Shown here one piece after another: positions 26,573 through 34,160 of a DNA stretch of 64,000 nt. Numbering within the stretch: position 1 is the first letter of the stretch; every line of letters starts with the position of its first letter. The stretch is from Acidimicrobiales bacterium (GTDB taxonomy: Bacteria; Actinomycetota; Acidimicrobiia; Acidimicrobiales; MedAcidi-G1): assembly GCA_022452035.1 (NCBI GenBank), contig JAKURV010000001.1, forward strand, positions 121,521 through 185,520, given 5' to 3'. The notes below the pieces were generated by a model, which made no database searches, was not told the DNA's origin, and saw only the letters and a list, made by a program, of their open reading frames with translations. Both the position numbers and the translations under genes were made by a program.

Positions 26573-27079
26573 TCAGTAGCCCTCGGGCAGATCGTGGATG
26601 TACTCGGCGCAGCTCACGAACACCGCTCCGTAACCCACCCGTTCCCCCTGGCCCGACGCCAGGTCTAAGCCACGGGTCCACTCGATGGCCCCGGCGCTGA
26701 TCGTCCCGTCGTGGACGAACACCTCCAAAGGTCCGTCCAGCGTCGCTTCGTAGAGGACCGACCCTCCGACCGTCACCCCGACGTACGGCTGGCCGAGGAA
26801 TCCCTGGATGAGCGCCTCCACATGCTGGCCGCTGCCCACCTCCTCGCCCACGCCGATGGCCGCCACGTCGCCGGCCCCCGGTGAATAGCAGGTGAAGGAC
26901 AGGTCGAACGTCTGGTCCCCCACCTGGACCCACCCGTTGGTCCGGACCTCAGGATCCGGTGCCCTGGTGGTGGTGGTCGTGACGACCGGTTCCGGCTCAA
27001 CAACCGGAACTTCGTCACCACAGCCCAGAGTCACAACCAGCACAGCCACCAATACGGCAAAGACACGACGGGTGATCAC
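26573..27079 (-). CDS. Hypothetical lipoprotein
   Basis: The 168 residues have a lipoprotein signal (VFAVLVAVLVVTLGCGD, lipobox Cys20), a short Thr-rich linker after the acidic PVVEPEP segment, and a C-terminal beta-rich domain with VQVGDQTFDLSFTCYSPG and GYGAVFVSCAEYIHDLP. The two Cys may be paired. The domain resembles small mycobacterial-type lipoprotein antigens only in general layout. The GTG start overlaps the DUF4031 stop as GTGA, so the genes are coupled. Function unknown. Confidence 0.65.
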   Translation of the reverse strand: MITRRVFAVLVAVLVVTLGCGDEVPVVEPEPVVTTTTTRAPDPEVRTNGWVQVGDQTFDLSFTCYSPGAGDVAAIGVGEEVGSGQHVEALIQGFLGQPYVGVTVGGSVLYEATLDGPLEVFVHDGTISAGAIEWTRGLDLASGQGERVGYGAVFVSCAEYIHDLPEGY

Positions 27080-27615
27080 CGGACCTCCCGCTCGTCGGCT
27101 AGCAACTCCACAAGCCGATCATCGTGGATCCGGACATCCACCCCAACCGGTACCGGCCCGGTCAGCGACACGGCGGAGCCGTCCTCCACGACCAGTGCCC
27201 ACTCGACGCGGCGCCGAAACGCCACCGTCCGCGCCGTCACCCAATCGGCGTCTACAGCCTCCAGGGCAGTAGCCAACACCGGCAGCAGCGTCGACCCGAC
27301 GTCAGGGCGAAAACCGACGTCGGCCCACCGACCGACCTCCTCCCAGGCCCCCGGCCGCTCCGGGGCGGCCAGTCGCAGCCCCGCGCCCCGCAGGCGTCGC
27401 ACCAAGTCACGACCCCGGACAGGTTCGGCACCCAGCGCCAGCGCCCGGTCCCGAACCGACTCGGGCACGTCGTAGTGGTCCCCCTGAAACGACATCCGGC
27501 GTAGCCCCAGCCGATCGGCGAACGCGTGGAGCTCGGCAACGCTCTCGTCACTCACCAGGTGAGCCCAGCGGGCCCCCCGCCATGGCCATACCGCCTCGTC
27601 GACCAGCACAGCCAT
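27076..27615 (-). CDS. DUF4031 family protein
   Basis: The 179 residues begin MAVLVDEAVWPWRGARWAHLVSDESVAELHAFA, with SFQGDHYDVPESVRDRALALGAEPV near 45. This HxxHL...DHYDxP pattern matches DUF4031. Members are small cytoplasmic proteins of unknown function, often near nucleotide or envelope genes. The ATG at 27615 is chosen because the open frame continues upstream only as antisense to the neighbouring gene. The C-terminal half is more variable. Confidence 0.8.
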   Translation of the reverse strand: MAVLVDEAVWPWRGARWAHLVSDESVAELHAFADRLGLRRMSFQGDHYDVPESVRDRALALGAEPVRGRDLVRRLRGAGLRLAAPERPGAWEEVGRWADVGFRPDVGSTLLPVLATALEAVDADWVTARTVAFRRRVEWALVVEDGSAVSLTGPVPVGVDVRIHDDRLVELLADEREVR

Positions 27616-27709
27616 GACACCATGTTGACCGACTGCAACCCGGTCCCGCCAGATCCGGCACCTTCGGCCTGACCTCCTGTCTTCCGGGTCGAGGTGGGAG
27701 ACTCGGCCC

Positions 27710-27988
27710 ATGGCGCGGGATGACGGACGGGACACCGTCACCCTCGTCCTACCCGCCTCCCTACCGTTCGCCGACCTTCCCCGCGTCGGCCTGGCCTCGC
27801 TACTACGGATCCACCGGATCAATCCCGGCGACGTAGGCGACCTGGCTACCTCCGTCCTGGAGGCCACTGCCGAACTGGCGGCGGAAGGTTCCGAAGTCGT
27901 AGTCGAGTTCCGGGTGACCGATACAGAGGTTTCCGTTGACCTCACCGGCAACGGCCGCACCCGCCGAATCAGCGTCCCACGCACCTGA
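27710..27988 (+). CDS. Small protein with degenerate GHKL/anti-sigma-factor-like pattern
   Basis: The 92 residues include INPGDVGDLATSVLEATAELA near 36 and VVVEFRVTDTEVSVDLTGNGRTRR near 62. The helix-then-sheet order recalls the start of anti-sigma-factor HATPase domains (a helix carrying EA followed by a strand and a D-x-G box), but the ATP-binding DxG and glycine box are absent. It may be a non-ATP-binding relative or an unrelated small fold. It is divergent from DUF4031 across 94 bases. Confidence 0.5.
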   Translation: MARDDGRDTVTLVLPASLPFADLPRVGLASLLRIHRINPGDVGDLATSVLEATAELAAEGSEVVVEFRVTDTEVSVDLTGNGRTRRISVPRT

Positions 27989-27997
27989 ACCAGGCCC

Positions 27998-28651
27998 TCA
28001 GGCCCGCCGCACTACGGCCCAGGTGGCCTCTCCCACCATCGAGGTCACAGCACGCCACGCCGATCCGGTGACTGACTCCATCGAGGCCACCACAGCGGCC
28101 GTCGGGAGGTGGATCGGGGTCTCCGAACCCCGGCTGTTGACCCACACCAGCGACCCCTCACCGGCTAGGCAGCGATCCACCTCAACCGGGAAGAGGAACA
28201 TGTTCTGAAGCACCAACACGTCCGCCGCGCTGTCAGCCAAGGGGAGGCGGGAGGCGTCGGCACAAACCAGGGGCGGTGCCGCGTCGACGGCGTGAGCGAG
28301 CATCTCCCGGGACAGGTCGATGGCCACCAAGCGCTCGAACCGGCCGCTCAACGCCCGAGCCGAGATGCAGGTTCCGGCCCCCAACTCGACGGCCGTCCGG
28401 CCCTCAACGCCTCCGCGGTCAAGGGCATCAACCAGTGGCAAGTTGCGGTCCGGGTGGTCCCGAGTGACCGTCCACTCGGGAGCCAGCGAGTCGAAGAGGA
28501 CCCGCACCTCGTCAACCATGCCGGCGTCCCAGGTTCCCTGTCCGGCGACCAGCTCGGTTACCTCGCGCATGCGGTGGTTAACCACCGTCCCCCGGGTCCC
28601 CTCGTCAGAGCCCGCCCGGGCCGGCAGAACCTCGATGGCGCCGGACAGCAT
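27998..28651 (-). CDS. Class I SAM-dependent methyltransferase
   Basis: The 217 residues from the ATG at 28651 contain the SAM-binding core: TAVELGAGTCISARAL near 84 (motif I), RLVAIDLSREMLAHA near 106 with the acidic ribose ligand, and ADVLVLQNMFLFP near 142. The C-terminus (REVTEL is at the N-terminal side; VTSMVGEATWAVVRRA closes the sheet) fits the Methyltransf_11 class. Substrate is unknown. It starts 16 bases after the dut stop on the same strand, so it is probably co-transcribed with dut. Confidence 0.8.
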   Translation of the reverse strand: MLSGAIEVLPARAGSDEGTRGTVVNHRMREVTELVAGQGTWDAGMVDEVRVLFDSLAPEWTVTRDHPDRNLPLVDALDRGGVEGRTAVELGAGTCISARALSGRFERLVAIDLSREMLAHAVDAAPPLVCADASRLPLADSAADVLVLQNMFLFPVEVDRCLAGEGSLVWVNSRGSETPIHLPTAAVVASMESVTGSAWRAVTSMVGEATWAVVRRA

Positions 28652-28667
28652 GGCGGCCCGACCTGGC

Positions 28668-29105
28668 TCAGCGGCCGGTCGACCCGAAGCCGCCCTCGCC
28701 ACGTGCCGAGGGCGGCAACTCGTCCACCAGGGTGAACCGGCACTCCTCCACCCGCTGGATGACCAGCTGGGCGATGCGTTCACCCCGCACGACCTTGAAG
28801 GCCTCCGACGGGTCGGTGTTCACCAGCAGCACCTTGAGCTCACCCCGGTAGCCGGAGTCGATCAGCCCCGGGGTGTTCAGACAGGTCACGCCGTGCTTCA
28901 TGGCCAGCCCACTACGGGGCTGGACGAACCCGGCGTAGCCCTCGGGGATGGCGATAGCCGCCCCTGTCGGGACGAGGGCCCGCCCGCCGCCGGGGGCCAG
29001 CGTCACGTCTTCGGCAGCCACCAGGTCAGCACCGGCGTCACCCGGCCGGGCATAGGCGGGAAGGGTGAGGTCGTCGACCAAGGCGACGAGGGGGATCTCC
29101 AGCAC
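28668..29105 (-). CDS. dut: dUTP diphosphatase
   Basis: It hydrolyses dUTP to dUMP and pyrophosphate, limiting uracil in DNA and supplying dTMP synthesis. The 145 residues show the five trimeric dUTPase motifs: [12 protein letters not shown] near 18, [13 protein letters not shown] near 62, [20 protein letters not shown] near 77, [13 protein letters not shown] near 108, and the C-terminal [10 protein letters not shown] that closes the active site. The GTG at 29105 gives normal family length. Its start is 51 bases from the divergent orn start. Confidence 0.95.
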   Translation of the reverse strand: MLEIPLVALVDDLTLPAYARPGDAGADLVAAEDVTLAPGGGRALVPTGAAIAIPEGYAGFVQPRSGLAMKHGVTCLNTPGLIDSGYRGELKVLLVNTDPSEAFKVVRGERIAQLVIQRVEECRFTLVDELPPSARGEGGFGSTGR

Positions 29106-29156
29106 GGCGGCGACCCTAGCCGGGACCGTCGCCACCGAAGCCGTAGGCTCGGCAGC

Positions 29157-29699
29157 GTGTTGGCGTGGATGGACCTCGAGATGACCGGGCTGAACCCGGA
29201 GGACGACGCCATCATCGAGATCGCCACGCTGGTCACCGACGACGACTTGGAAGTGTTGGCCGAGGGCCCTGACCTGGTGGTGCACCAGCCCCCCGGAGTG
29301 CTGGACCGCATGGGCGAGTACGTGCGGGCCATGCACACCCGCAGTGGTCTCCTGGAGGCGGTCGCCGCCTCCACCACCACCCTGGCCGAAGCCGGCGACG
29401 CCACCCTGGCCTTCCTCCGGGAGCACCTGGGCGAAGCGGGGACTGTCCCCCTGTGCGGCAACTCCATCGGCACCGACCGGCGGTTCCTGGCCCGGTGGCT
29501 CCCCGAGGTGGAGGGCTTCCTCCACTACCGGTCGGTCGACGTGTCGACGGTCAAGGAACTAGCCCGACGCTGGCACCCGGACGTCATCAAGTCGGCCCCC
29601 GAGAAGGCCGGAGGCCATCGGGCGCTGGACGACATCCGCGAATCGGTCGCCGAACTGCGCCACTACCGCAAGTACCTGTTCACTACGCCCGCCGGATAA
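29157..29699 (+). CDS. orn: Oligoribonuclease (DEDDh exonuclease)
   Basis: Orn degrades 2-5 nt RNAs, including pGpG from cyclic-di-GMP turnover. The 180 residues start with a GTG at 29157 giving [27 protein letters not shown] (the D-x-E metal pair), [18 protein letters not shown] near 97 and [20 protein letters not shown] near 155 (the last His and Asp). This is the full family set. It is divergent from dut. The longer frame opening near 28320 is antisense to dut and is not used. Confidence 0.96.
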   Translation: MLAWMDLEMTGLNPEDDAIIEIATLVTDDDLEVLAEGPDLVVHQPPGVLDRMGEYVRAMHTRSGLLEAVAASTTTLAEAGDATLAFLREHLGEAGTVPLCGNSIGTDRRFLARWLPEVEGFLHYRSVDVSTVKELARRWHPDVIKSAPEKAGGHRALDDIRESVAELRHYRKYLFTTPAG

Positions 29700-29751
29700 C
29701 CGCCGGCCAGTCGCTTGAGTCACCGCCCGTAGTCGCTCCTAGGGTGTCCTG

Positions 29752-30873
29752 GTGACCGAGGCCATGCATATGGCGGCGGCGGCCCAACCCCCCAGCGCGG
29801 GGGACCCCGGCCGACCGGTACGCCAAGAACAGGAGGAGGCCTCTACCGAGGTCACCGAGGTGGCACCCGGCCTCTACCGCCTCCAGCTCCCCATCTCGAT
29901 GCCGGGCCTGGGCCACGTCAACTGCTACGCCCTGGAGGATTCCGACGGCCTGGCCCTCGTCGACCCCGGGCTGCCAAGTATCGACTCCTGGCAGGCCCTA
30001 GGTGAGCGGTTGGCTCAGATCGGGGCCCGCTACGAGCACGTCCACACCGCGGTGGTCACCCACAGCCACCCGGACCACTTCGGCGGCGTCCACCGCCTGC
30101 GCGATGACCACGGCACCCGGGTCCTGACCCACGCTGACTTCCGGTCGGCCTGGGTCGACGCCGATCTGACCGACGACCTAGGCACCGACCAACTAGACCT
30201 GGCCGATGACGAACACATGGAACAGATGCGGTCCCTGATGACCCGTCCGACCCCATGGGGCGCCACCCGGACACCGCCGTCGGCCACCGAACTCAGAAAA
30301 TGGGCCGAGATGGACGCGACCGGTGGCTCCCGGTCGTGGCGGGTCCCCGAGCCGTCGGTCACCGTCGATGACGGCGACGAAGTCGATCTGGGCGGACGAC
30401 CCTGGCTGGCCCTCCACACTCCCGGACACACCCACGACCACCTGTGCCTCTTCGACCCGGTGGACGGGATCCTGCTGTCCGGCGACCACGTCCTGCCGAC
30501 CATCACCCCCCACATCGGTGGCATCGGCCCCCTGGATGACCCGCTGGCTACCTTTTTCAGGTCCCTAGAGCGCATGAAGGAGCTCCCCGGACTCACCGCT
30601 GTCCTGCCAGCCCACGGTCACCCGTTCACCGACGTATCGGGTCGGGTCGACGACATCGTCGGCCACCACGAGGAGCGTCTGGAGACCATCCGGGAGGCGG
30701 GCCACGATCTAGGGAAGGGCACTGTCGAATCGTTCATGCAGCGCCTGTTCAAGGAGCGTTCGTGGGGTGACATGGCGGCCAGCGAAACGTACGCCCACCT
30801 AGAACACCTCAGAATCCTAGGACAAGCGACCCGTGACGAAATCGCAGGTCAAGCGGTATATCTCACCCGTTGA
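29752..30873 (+). CDS. MBL-fold metallo-hydrolase
   Basis: The 373 residues have the beta-lactamase-like fold with THSHPDHFGGVHRL near 103 (HxHxDH), HTPGHTHDHLCLF near 223, LLSGDHVLP near 242 and PAHGHPF near 284, which complete the two-metal site. A C-terminal extension of about 70 residues (HHEERLETI onward) resembles the winged-helix-like tail of LACTB2/RNase-Z-like hydrolases. It could be a thioesterase, glyoxalase II-like or nuclease-like enzyme; the substrate is not readable. It lies upstream of the WhiB7-like leader. Confidence 0.8.
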   Translation: MTEAMHMAAAAQPPSAGDPGRPVRQEQEEASTEVTEVAPGLYRLQLPISMPGLGHVNCYALEDSDGLALVDPGLPSIDSWQALGERLAQIGARYEHVHTAVVTHSHPDHFGGVHRLRDDHGTRVLTHADFRSAWVDADLTDDLGTDQLDLADDEHMEQMRSLMTRPTPWGATRTPPSATELRKWAEMDATGGSRSWRVPEPSVTVDDGDEVDLGGRPWLALHTPGHTHDHLCLFDPVDGILLSGDHVLPTITPHIGGIGPLDDPLATFFRSLERMKELPGLTAVLPAHGHPFTDVSGRVDDIVGHHEERLETIREAGHDLGKGTVESFMQRLFKERSWGDMAASETYAHLEHLRILGQATRDEIAGQAVYLTR

Positions 30874-31003
30874 TTTAATCGTTTGACGGGCGTTAGGCCC
30901 ATCGACTGGTGTGTAACCCGATCCGGTGCCCCTACAGTGGACCTCGGATCAGGTGGCTTCCCGCCGCCGGACCGAACCAGGAAATCACGGAACGACCAGA
31001 ACC

Positions 31004-31189
31004 ATGCACGAGATCCACTGCCACCGTCACGGCCATTCGGCCGGCGCGCACGTGATCTCGTCGCGCGCGCATCTGTCCGTAAAGCCGGACACGTCGATGA
31101 TCGTCGCCTATCCGACCTTTTCGACGACCGTGTTCCAGACCAACGGTTTCTGGACCACCCACCAGCGGCCCCGGGGAGCAACCAGCTGA
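31004..31189 (+). CDS. Putative leader ORF of the WhiB7-like gene
   Basis: The 61-codon ORF begins MHEIHCHRHGHSAGAHV and ends THQRPRGATS; an internal ATG at 31097 would give a 30-residue product. Its His-rich start and lack of a strong ribosome binding site leave expression unproven. The last codons overlap the 5' arm of the proposed antiterminator (31165-31176), and the stop lies 27 bases before the terminator stem. This geometry is that of a ribosome-controlled attenuator, as described for whiB7 in other actinobacteria. The rest of 30874-31003 holds no recognised gene. Confidence 0.5.
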   Translation: MHEIHCHRHGHSAGAHVISSRAHLSVKPDTSMIVAYPTFSTTVFQTNGFWTTHQRPRGATS

Positions 31190-31222
31190 TCAGCTGAACG
31201 CAGACCGAATCCCCGAGGCCGC
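31165..31222 (+). promoter_or_regulatory. Proposed antiterminator pairing in the WhiB7-like leader
   Basis: Bases 31165-31176 (GCGGCCCCGGGG) are complementary to 31211-31222 (CCCCGAGGCCGC) at 11 of 12 positions, and A31177-T31210 extends the helix. The 3' arm covers 31217-31222, the first six bases of the terminator stem, so the two structures exclude each other. Confidence 0.65.
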
Positions 31223-31253
31223 CGGAGAAATCCGGCGGCCTTCTCCGTTTTTC
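31217..31253 (+). terminator. Intrinsic terminator upstream of the WhiB7-like gene
   Basis: A perfect 10-bp stem GGCCGCCGGA/TCCGGCGGCC (31217-31226 with 31231-31240) closed by a GAAA loop is followed by TTCTCCGTTTTTC. It lies 75 bases before the whiB start and not after a long gene, consistent with premature termination control. Confidence 0.85.
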
Positions 31254-31327
31254 ACCCGCCGACCACGGCAATACCTCAGAAGCAGCAACCAGACAGAAAC
31301 CAGTCAGAAGAGAGAAAGCAGAAGACC

Positions 31328-31663
31328 ATGCAGGCACTTACGTTCGAACGGGAAACCTGGCGGCAGCAGGCCGCCTGCGCCCAGCTGGGCGTTCCCACCG
31401 CCGTCTTCTTCTCCGACGACCTCGGGGACATCACTCAGGCCAAGCGCATCTGCGCCGAGTGCCCGGTGCTTGAGTCGTGCCTGGAGGGTGCAATGAACCG
31501 TCGCGAGCCGTGGGGCGTGTGGGGTGGTCAGCTGTTCCGTAACGGCCACATCCTGACCAGCAAGCGTCGCAGAGGCCGACCCTCCAAGGTGCCGCGACCT
31601 GAGGATCAGCTCCTGGTGGTACCGATCCCGGCACGCCTCCAACAAGAGCTGCTTTCCGCCTGA
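31328..31663 (+). CDS. whiB7: WhiB7-like iron-sulfur transcriptional regulator
   Basis: WhiB7 activates intrinsic antibiotic-resistance and redox genes with the main sigma factor. The 111 residues contain the four iron-sulfur Cys (17, 42, 45, 51; ICAECPVLESC), the WhiB turn EPWGVWGG at 60-67 and a C-terminal AT-hook RRRGRPSK near 80-87. The RGRP AT-hook is the feature that distinguishes WhiB7 from other WhiB proteins. A 24-residue tail beyond the AT-hook is longer than in the mycobacterial protein. The leader upstream carries a terminator and an alternative pairing. Assignment to WhiB7 is by motif and leader, not by a search. Confidence 0.8.
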   Translation: MQALTFERETWRQQAACAQLGVPTAVFFSDDLGDITQAKRICAECPVLESCLEGAMNRREPWGVWGGQLFRNGHILTSKRRRGRPSKVPRPEDQLLVVPIPARLQQELLSA

Positions 31664-31690
31664 CCGGAGCCTCCACCGGACAGAGGCCCG

Positions 31691-31725
31691 CTCCGGGATC
31701 CGGTTCCCCCCGCCGGATCCCGGGA
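31691..31725 (+). terminator. Strong hairpin after the WhiB7-like gene
   Basis: A perfect 11-bp inverted repeat CCGGGATCCGG/CCGGATCCCGG (31693-31703 with 31713-31723) with a 9-base loop lies 29 bases after the whiB stop. No T tract follows, so termination is plausible but not certain. Confidence 0.5.
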
Positions 31726-31750
31726 CGGGAGCACATGATCGCCGAATGCA

Positions 31751-31785
31751 CGGGCCGGGGTGACGCCTCGGCGAGCCCCGGCCCG
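31751..31785 (+). terminator. Second strong hairpin before the TlpA-like gene
   Basis: A perfect 10-bp stem CGGGCCGGGG/CCCCGGCCCG (31751-31760 with 31776-31785) encloses a 15-base loop. It lies between the first hairpin and the TlpA-like start at 31856; it may help insulate the two transcripts or form part of the mRNA leader. Confidence 0.4.
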
Positions 31786-31855
31786 TCGGCACCAACCAAC
31801 GCACCGTCTACCCGGGCGGCGAAACCCGGAAGGGGTTCCGGTACCTTCGTGGCTC

Positions 31856-32386
31856 GTGTCCCGCCCACCGCGCCGCGGCCGCCCCGTGGTGACCCTCCTC
31901 GTCGCCCTCGCCCTGTTCGGGGCCCCGACGTCTTGCGCCAGCACCGGGGACGGGGCCCCCGATCGGCAGGATGCCAAGGTGCTCAACCGGAGCTTCTCGC
32001 TCTGGGACGGGACCGAGACCACCCTGGCCGATTTGGTGGCCGACGACGGCCGACCCGTCGTGGTCAACCTGTGGGCCACCTGGTGCACCCCGTGCCTGGA
32101 GGAGATGCCCGACCTCCAGGCCACCCACGAGGCCCTGGGTGACGAGGTCCGGTTCCTGGGCCTCAACGTGAGCGACTCGCCTACCCGGGCGGCCGACCGG
32201 GCCAACGAGCTGGGGATTACCTATCTGCTGGGCCGTGACCCCGACGGCAGATTCACCGTGGCGTTGGCCGCGGTCGGCCTCCCGGTCACGGCCTTCGTGG
32301 ATCGACAGGGTGCCTTGGCCCATGTCCACCACGGCCCGCTGGAAGTCGACGACCTCATGGCGGTCATCCGGGAGCACCTGTCGTGA
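31856..32386 (+). CDS. TlpA-like thioredoxin lipoprotein
   Basis: The 176 residues from the GTG at 31856 have a lipoprotein signal (LLVALALFGAPTSCAS), then a thioredoxin-like domain with VVVNLWATWCTPCLEEMPDL near 63-83 (the CTPC redox pair) and a cis-Pro segment GLPVTAFVDRQG near 142. It probably works as an exported thiol-disulfide reductase or cytochrome c maturation factor. Its last 4 bases overlap the ccdA start (GTGA), and CcdA is the usual electron donor for such proteins. Confidence 0.88.
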   Translation: MSRPPRRGRPVVTLLVALALFGAPTSCASTGDGAPDRQDAKVLNRSFSLWDGTETTLADLVADDGRPVVVNLWATWCTPCLEEMPDLQATHEALGDEVRFLGLNVSDSPTRAADRANELGITYLLGRDPDGRFTVALAAVGLPVTAFVDRQGALAHVHHGPLEVDDLMAVIREHLS

Positions 32387-33483
32387 TCAGTGTCGGGCTG
32401 GCCGTGCCGTTCACCCTGGGCATCGTGACAGCCATCAACCCCTGCGGGTTCGCCATGCTCCCCACGTGGCTCGGGTACTTCCTGGGGCGGGACACCGCAG
32501 ATCGCCATGCCCGACCCGAACAGGTTGTCCGGGCCGTCTCGGTCAGCCTCACCCTCAGTGCGGCCTTCGTGATCCTATTCGGGACCCTCGGCCTGGCTGT
32601 CAACTCGATCACCAGCGAGGCGACCATCGCCGACAAGACGCCGTGGGTGACCGTGGTCCTCGGCCTGTGCCTCGTCCCCTACGGGCTCGCCCTCCTCACC
32701 GGCCGACAGGTCCGCATTCCGTTCTTCAAGCCGGGCCGCGGCCCGCGTGACCGGGAGTTCTGGTCGGTGGTGGGATTCGGCGCCTCGTACGCCGTGGTGT
32801 CGGTCAGCTGCTCGGCTCCCATCTTCCTGTTGCACGTCGCCGGAAGTTTCGGACGCGACGGAATTGTGGACGGCATCGCCGTCTACCTGGCCTACGCGGC
32901 CGGGATGGCGGCCGTCATCACCTCGCTGACCCTGTCACTGGCTCTGGCCCGGGGGGGCCTGGCCAGGCACCTCCGGCGCCTCCTCCCCCACGTCGACCGG
33001 ATTGGTGCCCTGGCCCTGCTACTCGGTGGCACCTACCTGATCGTCTACGGCATCTACGAGATCCGGATCCTCGGGAACCCGGCCATCGGCTCCAACCCGA
33101 TCGTGGACGCCGTCACTGACCTGCAGTCGCACCTCACCAACTGGGCCGTCGGAATCGGCGGCCTGCGCCTCGGCCTCGCCCTGTGGCTGGTGGTGGCCAC
33201 CCTTGTGGTGTGGGGGATCGGCCCCGCGTTGATCGGTCGGGCCCGTCACGTCGCGCAGCTCTCCCTGCTCACCGCCTGGGTGGTCGCCGAGGGCCTGGTA
33301 CACGGCGGCGACCTGGTGGTCCTACCTGTCGGACGACTGGCGGTGACCTGGCCGGCCCGGGTAGGCAACTGGGTGGACCAACCGTGGAGGTGGGCCACCC
33401 CGTTGGAGGCCCTGGCCACCGCCCTCGTCGCCCTGGTGGCCTACGGCGTCGTGCGAGGCGCCATGGTGAGGCACCGCCAGTGA
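32383..33483 (+). CDS. ccdA: CcdA-family cytochrome c biogenesis / disulfide transport membrane protein
   Basis: CcdA carries reducing equivalents from cytoplasmic thioredoxin across the membrane. The 366 residues with about eight helices show the two redox Cys regions, INPCGFAMLPTWLGYFLG near 20 and VSVSCSAPIFLL near 140, plus a loop GRQVRIPFFKPGRGPRDREF. It is longer than minimal CcdA (about 240), with an extra C-terminal half of roughly four helices. The GTG start overlaps the TlpA-like stop, and its own stop overlaps the next gene, so all three genes are coupled. Confidence 0.87.
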   Translation: MISVGLAVPFTLGIVTAINPCGFAMLPTWLGYFLGRDTADRHARPEQVVRAVSVSLTLSAAFVILFGTLGLAVNSITSEATIADKTPWVTVVLGLCLVPYGLALLTGRQVRIPFFKPGRGPRDREFWSVVGFGASYAVVSVSCSAPIFLLHVAGSFGRDGIVDGIAVYLAYAAGMAAVITSLTLSLALARGGLARHLRRLLPHVDRIGALALLLGGTYLIVYGIYEIRILGNPAIGSNPIVDAVTDLQSHLTNWAVGIGGLRLGLALWLVVATLVVWGIGPALIGRARHVAQLSLLTAWVVAEGLVHGGDLVVLPVGRLAVTWPARVGNWVDQPWRWATPLEALATALVALVAYGVVRGAMVRHRQ

Positions 33484-34160
33484 GCCGCCCCGCCGAAACG
33501 ACCCCCGGTCCCGGGCCGGTCACCCCGATCGGTAGCTTCGCCGAGTTGCTGGCCCTGCCCGGCGTGGCCGAGGAGGTGGAGGTCCGCTCGACGGTGGGCG
33601 TGTGTGCCCTCCACGGAGGCGGCCTGGAGCGGGCTACCGAGGTAGTAGCCAGGGAAGTGGCCGCCCGAACCGGGTCCTCGTACTACGCAGTGATCCAACC
33701 CGACGGCTCACGCCGCCACCTTCCCTCGACGCTCTTCCTCCCCGGGGTCTCCGATGCCCTGGACACCTTCCTCCATCAGGTGGACACTGTCCTGTCCGTC
33801 CACGGCTACGGCCGCGACGACGACTTCTGGGCCGTGCTAGTCGGTGGGGCAAACCGGGCCCTGGCCCACCACGTGGCCGGCCACCTCCGGGGCCTGCTAC
33901 CTGAGGAGTACCGGGTGGTCGACGACGTGGGCGCCATGCCGAGCACACTTCGTGGGCTGCACCCCGATAACCCCGTAAACCGACCTCCCGGGGGCGGCGT
34001 CCAGGTTGAGCTGCCCCCCGGCGTCCGATGGAACCGCGACCATCGGGACTGGTCCGACCACGACGGGACGCCCCGATCTGAGCAACTCGACTTGGTGATC
34101 GACGCCCTGGTCGCCGCGCTGTCCGACCGTCCGGTAGGGAACGGAACCTCCGGTCCCTAG
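33480..34160 (+). CDS. Poly-gamma-glutamate hydrolase-like protein (YjqB/PghP, DUF867)
   Basis: The 226 residues have the family pattern: VCALHGGGLERATEVVAREVAA near 41 (zinc-ligand HGG and Glu), HLPSTLFLPG near 80, LSVHGYGRDDDFWAVLVGG near 103 and NPVNRPPGGGVQVELPPGVR near 162. Phage PghP and Bacillus YjqB of this family are zinc carboxypeptidase-like enzymes cutting gamma-glutamyl linkages. The substrate here is inferred. The GTG overlaps the ccdA stop, and the gene ends in CTAG shared with the stop of convergent pdxH. Confidence 0.78.
   Translation: MSRPAETTPGPGPVTPIGSFAELLALPGVAEEVEVRSTVGVCALHGGGLERATEVVAREVAARTGSSYYAVIQPDGSRRHLPSTLFLPGVSDALDTFLHQVDTVLSVHGYGRDDDFWAVLVGGANRALAHHVAGHLRGLLPEEYRVVDDVGAMPSTLRGLHPDNPVNRPPGGGVQVELPPGVRWNRDHRDWSDHDGTPRSEQLDLVIDALVAALSDRPVGNGTSGP

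Noticed and set aside
30874..31003. Promoter for the WhiB7-like leader
   Set aside because: TTGACG at 30883-30888 and TACAGT at 30933-30938 resemble promoter boxes, but their spacing is wrong for one promoter, and neither has a convincing partner; not annotated.
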